Origin: Planctomycetes bacterium SM23_32
Lineage (GTDB): Bacteria > Planctomycetota > Brocadiia > SM23-32
Length of the DNA: 8,139 bases
Direction of reading: 5' to 3'
NCBI GenBank assembly: GCA_001303885.1
Contig: LJUE01000167.1
Span: 1-8,139 of the forward strand
Positions 5,470 through 8,139 of this stretch are shown here, in pieces (positions within the stretch are counted from its first letter, which is position 1; the number at the start of each line of letters is the position of its first letter). Both the position numbers and the translations under genes were made by a program. The notes under the pieces are model-generated. The model was given only the letters and a program-made list of their open reading frames with translations. It was not told the DNA's origin and ran no database searches.

Positions 5470-5990
5470 GCTGCCCAGCGGCATGTACTTCTCCCCGACG
5501 ATCTCAACCCCCAGGTCACGCGCCTGGTCGCGGATGATGGCGTTGGCGGCGTGCGGGAACACACGGTCAGACCCGACCAGGAAAAGGCGCTTCTTCTTCT
5601 GGAAAGCACAGGACCACCTGACAGCCGGGATGATCTGCTGGTTCGGCGCCGCTCCCGTGTAGACGATGTTGGGCGACTGCTCCAGGCCCTCGTACTGGAC
5701 CGGGTAGAAGACCAAGTGGTTGTGCTTCTCGAAGATCCGCCTGACGGTCTTGCGGCTTGCAGATATCGAGCAACCGAACACGGTGCAGACTCTGCCCTGC
5801 CCTACCAGCTTCTGCGCCTTCTGCGCGAACGTGGCCGGGTCGGACGCACCGTCCTCTACGACCGCCTGGACTGCCCGCCCCAGGACCCTCCCCGGCGGTT
5901 GATCTCTTCGATGGCAAACAAGGTGGCATCGATGACGGGGCTCTCGCTGACGGCCAGCGCCTTGAAGCAGAGCCACTTCACCTCATGCTC
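5470..5990 (-). pseudogene. urtA: UrtA-like urea/amide ABC transporter substrate-binding protein fragment, frameshifted
   Basis: On the minus strand one frame gives AVSESPVIDATLFAIEEINR. A second frame then gives AVQAVVEDGASDPATFAQKA, VFGCSISASRK, HNHLVFYPVQYEGLEQSPNI, VYTGAAPNQQIIPAV, RLFLVGSD, ANAIIRDQARDLGVEIVGEK and YMPLGS. This is the N-terminal lobe of UrtA/AmiC-type periplasmic binding proteins, where VFGCWTSASRK, FYPVQYEG and YTGAAPNQQ are hallmark blocks. The frames meet at a one-base deletion in GGAGGGTCC near 5886-5890, which turns the GGVLGR turn into GGSWGG and soon a stop. The signal peptide, first strand and entire C-terminal lobe are missing; the left end abuts the DUF72 fragment. 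It cannot make a functional receptor. An alternative source is a UrtA-like sensor domain of a larger kinase or receptor gene. Confidence 0.85.
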
Positions 5991-6009
5991 GCCCTTGCGG
6001 GGGGGCAGG

Positions 6010-6543
6010 TCAACCGTCGTCGCCGTCCAGGTCGATCGTTGTCCAGCCCACCACGAAATCAACTATCTGGCCCCAGCGCAGGTTCCACACAAGGCCCACG
6101 TAACCGATGTGTGGGATGAAATGGACGCATGCCGGCGAGTCCAGGGGGTGTCCGTCCTCGGCTATTCCAGCGGCTATCCCCGGCAAACCGGCCAGCCCGC
6201 CGTAGCGCTCGCGCGCGGGGGCGTCGCCCCATTCCACATGCTCGCGCGAGACGATCAGGCCGTAGCACTGGCTCCGGATGGGGACCACGACCCCGTGCCG
6301 GCCTGCCCAGCCTATGAAGGTCCCGTCCAGGTCGCAGTAACCGGCGACCAGCAGGTCCAGGCTGTTCCAGTAGAGACCTATCTGAGGAGTCGTGGTGACG
6401 GTGATCCCGACTTCCGGGATGTCCAGGAAGTCCTGTGCCCTGTACTGAAAGTACCGTCCAACCGTGCAGCCCTGGGACGTTACGGCAATCACGGCCAAGG
6501 CCAGGATCCCGCCAACAGTGCTGACGCGCCTCGCTCTTCCCAT
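6010..6543 (-). CDS. Putative lipoprotein, conserved hypothetical
   Basis: Two ATGs lie close together (6549 and 6543). AGGGGG stands seven bases before the second but abuts the first, so I choose 6543, giving 177 aa. The N-terminus is basic (MGRARR), followed by a hydrophobic segment VGGILALAVIAV and TSQGC, a relaxed lipobox, so Cys23 would be the lipidated residue after processing. The mature region has alternating strands rich in Tyr, Trp and Gly: FLDIPEVGITVTTTPQIGLY, VAGYCDLDGTFIGWAGRHGV, and a C-terminal IGYVGLVWNLRWGQIVDFVV ending GWTTIDLDGDDG. I recall similar uncharacterised lipoproteins (…D-F-x-x-G-W-T-T-x-D-x-x-G-D-D) in planctomycetes. Outer-membrane or periplasmic location is inferred. 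It lies immediately upstream of the UrtA-like debris and is not obviously in an operon. Confidence 0.75.
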   Translation of the reverse strand: MGRARRVSTVGGILALAVIAVTSQGCTVGRYFQYRAQDFLDIPEVGITVTTTPQIGLYWNSLDLLVAGYCDLDGTFIGWAGRHGVVVPIRSQCYGLIVSREHVEWGDAPARERYGGLAGLPGIAAGIAEDGHPLDSPACVHFIPHIGYVGLVWNLRWGQIVDFVVGWTTIDLDGDDG

Positions 6544-6609
6544 CGCCATTCCCCCTACGGAAAAGGGCACACGAAGGATCTGCCGACCGCCCACTCCTCG
6601 CACGCCGAC

Positions 6610-6639
6610 AGAATAACAGCTTGGCGATGTCAAGGACAA
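6610..6639 (-). promoter_or_regulatory. Possible promoter for the lipoprotein gene
   Basis: On the minus strand TTGTCC (6639-6634) and TATTCT (6615-6610) are 18 nt apart, each matching four of six consensus bases. They would place transcription start about 55-60 nt before the ATG at 6543. The -35 overlaps the end of the DUF2924 remnant. The match is weak and could be chance. Confidence 0.3.
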
Positions 6640-6790
6640 GCGCGGCGTGGTTTGGCCAGCTCCTCGGCGCGCCGGCGGGCGCGCTCGGAGATGCCTCGCT
6701 GACGGAGCCTTGGCGAAGTCAGGTCGCCCTCCGCGTTGGCCTGGATGCGCCAGGCCAGGCGCTTGACCAGGTTGACGTGCCCCCCGACAA
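6630..6790 (-). pseudogene. DUF2924 family protein remnant
   Basis: A minus-strand frame with no start codon, ending at TGA (6632-6630), reads HVNLVKRLAWRIQANAEGDL, then TSPRLRQRG, then ISERARRRAEELA and a divergent tail. KRLAWRIQANAEGDL followed by SERARRRAEELA is the signature C-terminal block of DUF2924 proteins (usually YLVKRIAWRLQALAEGGLSERARRRAEELA-NDADLR). Here nine residues, TSPRLRQRG, separate the two halves, the NDADLR end is lost, and the N-terminal half is missing. DUF2924 genes are typically found beside site-specific recombinase genes in mobile elements, so this scrap fits the integrase remnants elsewhere in the window. The frame merges upstream, without its own start, into the stop of the two-TM gene. 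Function of the intact family is unknown. Confidence 0.75.
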
Positions 6791-6814
6791 CCTGGACTCG
6801 TTTTCGGGGGGCAC
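6777..6814 (-). terminator. Perfect 11-bp inverted repeat at the end of the minus-strand cluster
   Basis: GTGCCCCCCGA (6777-6787) and TCGGGGGGCAC (6804-6814) are exact inverse complements around a 16-base loop. The repeat starts one base after the stop codon of the two-TM gene, the usual place for a transcript-end hairpin. No T-run follows on either strand. Because its distal arm runs into the DUF2924 remnant, it could alternatively mark a junction of inserted DNA. Confidence 0.5.
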
Positions 6815-6815
6815 T

Positions 6816-7076
6816 TCAGAGGGCGGAGGCGATCCAGTCAGGAAGGAGGCCAAGCTCCCAGAGGAACACAGCCGGTGTGGCGATCAACAGGATGATGCCG
6901 ACGTAGATCGCTACGACGAGGAGGAACATCGGCCCGATGATGTGGTCCGCCAGCCAGCCAAACAGCCGCACCCTGCCACGGAGCGCCTGAGCAGCAAACA
7001 ACAGCAGTGAGAACGCCGCCAAGCCCAGAACGGCGGCAATGGTGACGGTCCAGAACGCGTCCACAGTGATCTCCAT
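6816..7076 (-). CDS. Small two-transmembrane-helix membrane protein
   Basis: The 86-aa product starts at an ATG preceded by GGGGGAGG five bases upstream, a strong ribosome binding site. Two hydrophobic helices are evident: residues about 8-32 (FWTVTIAAVLGLAAFSLLLF…) and 46-73 (IIGPMFLLVVAIYVGIILLI…). They are linked by a short basic loop RGRVRLFGWLADH, suggesting that the loop is cytoplasmic and both termini are outside. No catalytic motif or known family is recognised. It lies 71 nt downstream of the GspF-N-type peptide gene on the same strand, so cotranscription is likely. The pairing of two small membrane proteins hints at a membrane accessory role, but this is not shown by sequence. It ends at a perfect inverted repeat. 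Confidence 0.7.
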   Translation of the reverse strand: MEITVDAFWTVTIAAVLGLAAFSLLLFAAQALRGRVRLFGWLADHIIGPMFLLVVAIYVGIILLIATPAVFLWELGLLPDWIASAL

Positions 7077-7147
7077 GGCCGCCTCCCCCCGGCCTCCCGT
7101 GCGACCCGTTCATGGGGCCACGACCTGATGTTGTCGAAACCGGGGCC

Positions 7148-7366
7148 TCAACCCAACAGCGCCCAGACACCTGCCGCCAAGGCCAGCAGGACCACGGCGG
7201 CCGCCCCTGACGCGCAGCCCCCCTCGGCGCCAGGCTCGGTCACGTGAGTGGGGACCAGGTTCATCTCCCGGATCTTCTCGATGGCGTCGTCGTTGTTCTC
7301 GGCCTGGATCGTGCCTCGGACCGTGCGGCCCTCTGAGTTCATCGCCTCGTACTCGAAGGTCAGCAT
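7148..7366 (-). CDS. Stand-alone GspF N-terminal-domain peptide with C-terminal TM helix
   Basis: The 72-aa product begins at an ATG with GAGGTG four bases upstream. Residues 1-43 match the small N-terminal domain that opens type II secretion/type IV pilus inner-membrane platform proteins (GspF/PilC): FEYEAMNSEGRTVRGTIQAE (4-23), then DDAIEKIREMNLVPTHV (26-42). In GspF this is followed by two long helical-bundle domains with three TM helices. Here the segment runs through an acidic, Gly-rich linker straight into one hydrophobic helix (about 55-71, AAAVVLLALAAGVWALL) and stops. It is therefore not a secretion platform protein. It might be a membrane-tethered adaptor or a domain reused alone, as seen in planctomycetes. 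A signal sequence is absent, so the N-terminal domain is probably cytoplasmic. It precedes the two-TM gene. Confidence 0.75.
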   Translation of the reverse strand: MLTFEYEAMNSEGRTVRGTIQAENNDDAIEKIREMNLVPTHVTEPGAEGGCASGAAAVVLLALAAGVWALLG

Positions 7367-7381
7367 CGTGCACCTCGTGGT

Positions 7382-7418
7382 GCCGACGAAGGACGACTTC
7401 GTCGGCCGGGAAGTCGTC
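7382..7418 (-). promoter_or_regulatory. Two mutually exclusive hairpins ahead of the GspF-N peptide gene
   Basis: In transcript order on the minus strand, GACGACTTC (7418-7410) pairs with GAAGTCGTC (7400-7392), a perfect 9-bp stem with a 9-base loop. Alternatively GCCGACGAAG (7406-7397) pairs with CTTCGTCGGC (7391-7382), a perfect 10-bp stem with a 5-base loop. The two share 7392-7406, so only one can form at a time. The second ends 15 bases before the ATG, immediately ahead of the ribosome binding site. No U-tract follows. It may be a terminator for the upstream gene or an attenuator-like switch. Confidence 0.45.
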
Positions 7419-7465
7419 GTCTCCGGGAAGCTGCTCGGCCCGGCGGGCTCATAGGCGGACGGCGC

Positions 7466-8139
7466 TTACGGGAGCTGTTCCAGCGAGACGTCGTCGATCC
7501 AGATCGTGCCCGTCCCACCGTTGATTCCCAGGCGCACTCGGGCGGAGGCCGCTTCCGGCGGTACGACGGCGTCAATGGCGAGCTCCCGCCAGTCAAACGT
7601 GCCATCCACATACTCCGCCGGGCTGTGTTGCCACGAGCCGTCCGGCATCGCGAAGGAGAAGCCGGCCATGCCCGCCTTCCAGTCGGAGTCGCCCCGCACG
7701 ATGTCCCGGCCTCGCACCCACGCCCTCAGGCGCAGCCGCGTTCCAGGAGGGTACTGCGAAAGCGGGAGTTCGTGTTGGAAGAGCGTGCAGTCGCCGGACG
7801 TGTTGACAATTTTCGCCGAGTTCCCTCCGGAGTGAGACACGGCGGCGTCGAGCGATCCCGCGGCGGGGATCTGCCACCCCGAGGAGGGCGCGTGGCCCGG
7901 CAGCTCGACCTTCGTGCCGTCCGAGAGGCGGACCGCCTGCGTGCTGGACAGCTCGAAGGTGCCGTCCAGCTCCGAGGCGGGGCTTTCCGGCAGCCAGTCG
8001 ATCGGCGGCGCTGCGGCTGCGGCACTATCCCCCGGGGTCACGGCCATGGATGCTTGATACCACTCGCCGGTGGTCACCGTGTCGTCGAACGTATCGAGCC
8101 AGGCGATGAAGAAGCTGCGGCCGTGGACGAACACGTTGT
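7466..8139 (-). CDS. Secreted protein C-terminal part with carbohydrate-binding-like domain, 5' partial
   Basis: The frame is open through the right edge, so the N-terminus lies beyond the window; a GTG at 8134 is available, but nothing supports it as the start. About 224 residues are visible. The first 35 (VFVHGRSFFIAWLDTFDDTV, then TGEWYQASMAVTPG) read as the end of a preceding domain. A low-complexity Ala/Pro linker follows (AAAAAPP). The last roughly 130 residues have the pattern of a CBM4/9- or galactose-binding-like beta-sandwich: SHSGGNSAKIVN, LRLRAWVRGRDI, FDWRELAIDAVVPPEAASAR and the closing strand GTIWIDDVSLEQL. That last strand is diagnostic for this fold in polysaccharide-active proteins. 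A catalytic domain upstream is likely but unseen. It is first in a minus-strand cluster with the GspF-N peptide gene 99 nt downstream. Confidence 0.75.
   Translation of the reverse strand, partial: NVFVHGRSFFIAWLDTFDDTVTTGEWYQASMAVTPGDSAAAAAPPIDWLPESPASELDGTFELSSTQAVRLSDGTKVELPGHAPSSGWQIPAAGSLDAAVSHSGGNSAKIVNTSGDCTLFQHELPLSQYPPGTRLRLRAWVRGRDIVRGDSDWKAGMAGFSFAMPDGSWQHSPAEYVDGTFDWRELAIDAVVPPEAASARVRLGINGGTGTIWIDDVSLEQLP

Noticed and set aside
5230..6702. A 490-codon plus-strand reading frame, the longest in the window
   Set aside because: It runs antisense to the UrtA-like fragment and the lipoprotein gene and out of frame with the DUF72 fragment. Its translation is low-complexity Arg/Pro/Asp without domain signals. 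High GC content makes such antisense frames common.
6640..6776. GC-rich inverted pairs such as GCGCC/GGCGC near 6747-6763 as regulatory hairpins
   Set aside because: They lie inside the DUF2924 coding remnant, are only 5-6 bp, and compete with each other; they are expected by chance at this GC content.
7148..7366. A truncated type II secretion gspF gene
   Set aside because: The domain runs through a linker into a clean TM helix and stop, and no remaining GspF sequence follows in any frame downstream, so a stand-alone module fits better than decay.
1..8139. CRISPR array, toxin-antitoxin, retron or phage-defence cassette
   Set aside because: No regularly spaced repeats, no cas or reverse-transcriptase motifs, and no recognisable toxin or antitoxin pairs were found on either strand. 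The small genes at 6816-7366 lack toxin-like features beyond being membrane proteins.

Overview
The window reads as high-GC chromosomal DNA from an environmental bacterium, most likely a planctomycete or a close relative in the PVC group. This rests on four things: a stand-alone GspF-type N-terminal domain peptide, integrase tails with the H-S-S-L-D-L ... Y-T-D-P-x-L-L-D-V-A-G-A pattern, a DUF2924 remnant, and secreted carbohydrate-active proteins beside small lipoproteins. The assignment is from family recognition only; no marker gene is present.

Layout. Bases 1-1131 (+) hold the 3' part of a secreted GH16 glycoside hydrolase, followed by a hairpin. At 1278-1322 (-) lies the 3' half of a tRNA-Arg(TCT), cut at the 5' edge of the anticodon loop, as expected of an attachment-site scar. 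To its right, on the side where an integrated element would lie, are a short helical ORF (1334-1519), the decayed C-terminus of a tyrosine recombinase (1640-1790), and a small exported-protein ORF with its own promoter (1902-2153). Next, on the minus strand, come a UroD/MtaA-like protein (2534-3556) and a truncated GNAT acetyltransferase (2148-2534), joined by a TGATG stop/start overlap. Upstream of them are a C-terminal scrap of another minus-strand protein (about 3623-3760) and a second integrase tail (about 3762-4060), which is split by a 92-nt hairpin-rich insertion.

Bases 4214-5200 (+) encode an intact exported protein with a probable polysaccharide-lyase-like (ConA-type) fold, a recognisable promoter, a structured leader and a trailing hairpin. 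Bases 5225-5990 are two fused gene fragments on opposite strands: a DUF72 piece (+) and a frameshifted urea-type ABC substrate-binding protein (UrtA-like) piece (-). A lipoprotein gene (6010-6543, -) follows, then a DUF2924 remnant (about 6630-6790, -). The right end is a minus-strand cluster: a protein ending in a carbohydrate-binding-like beta-sandwich that enters from beyond the right edge (7466-8139), a 72-aa GspF-N-domain/TM peptide (7148-7366) preceded by two mutually exclusive hairpins, and an 86-aa two-TM protein (6816-7076) ending at a perfect 11-bp inverted repeat.

Taken together, intact secreted and polysaccharide-related genes alternate with debris from at least two site-specific-recombinase elements and other broken genes. 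I see no intact defence or mobile system. The most unusual items are the tRNA/integrase scar complex, the 92-nt structured insertion, and the hairpin switch ahead of the stand-alone GspF-N peptide.
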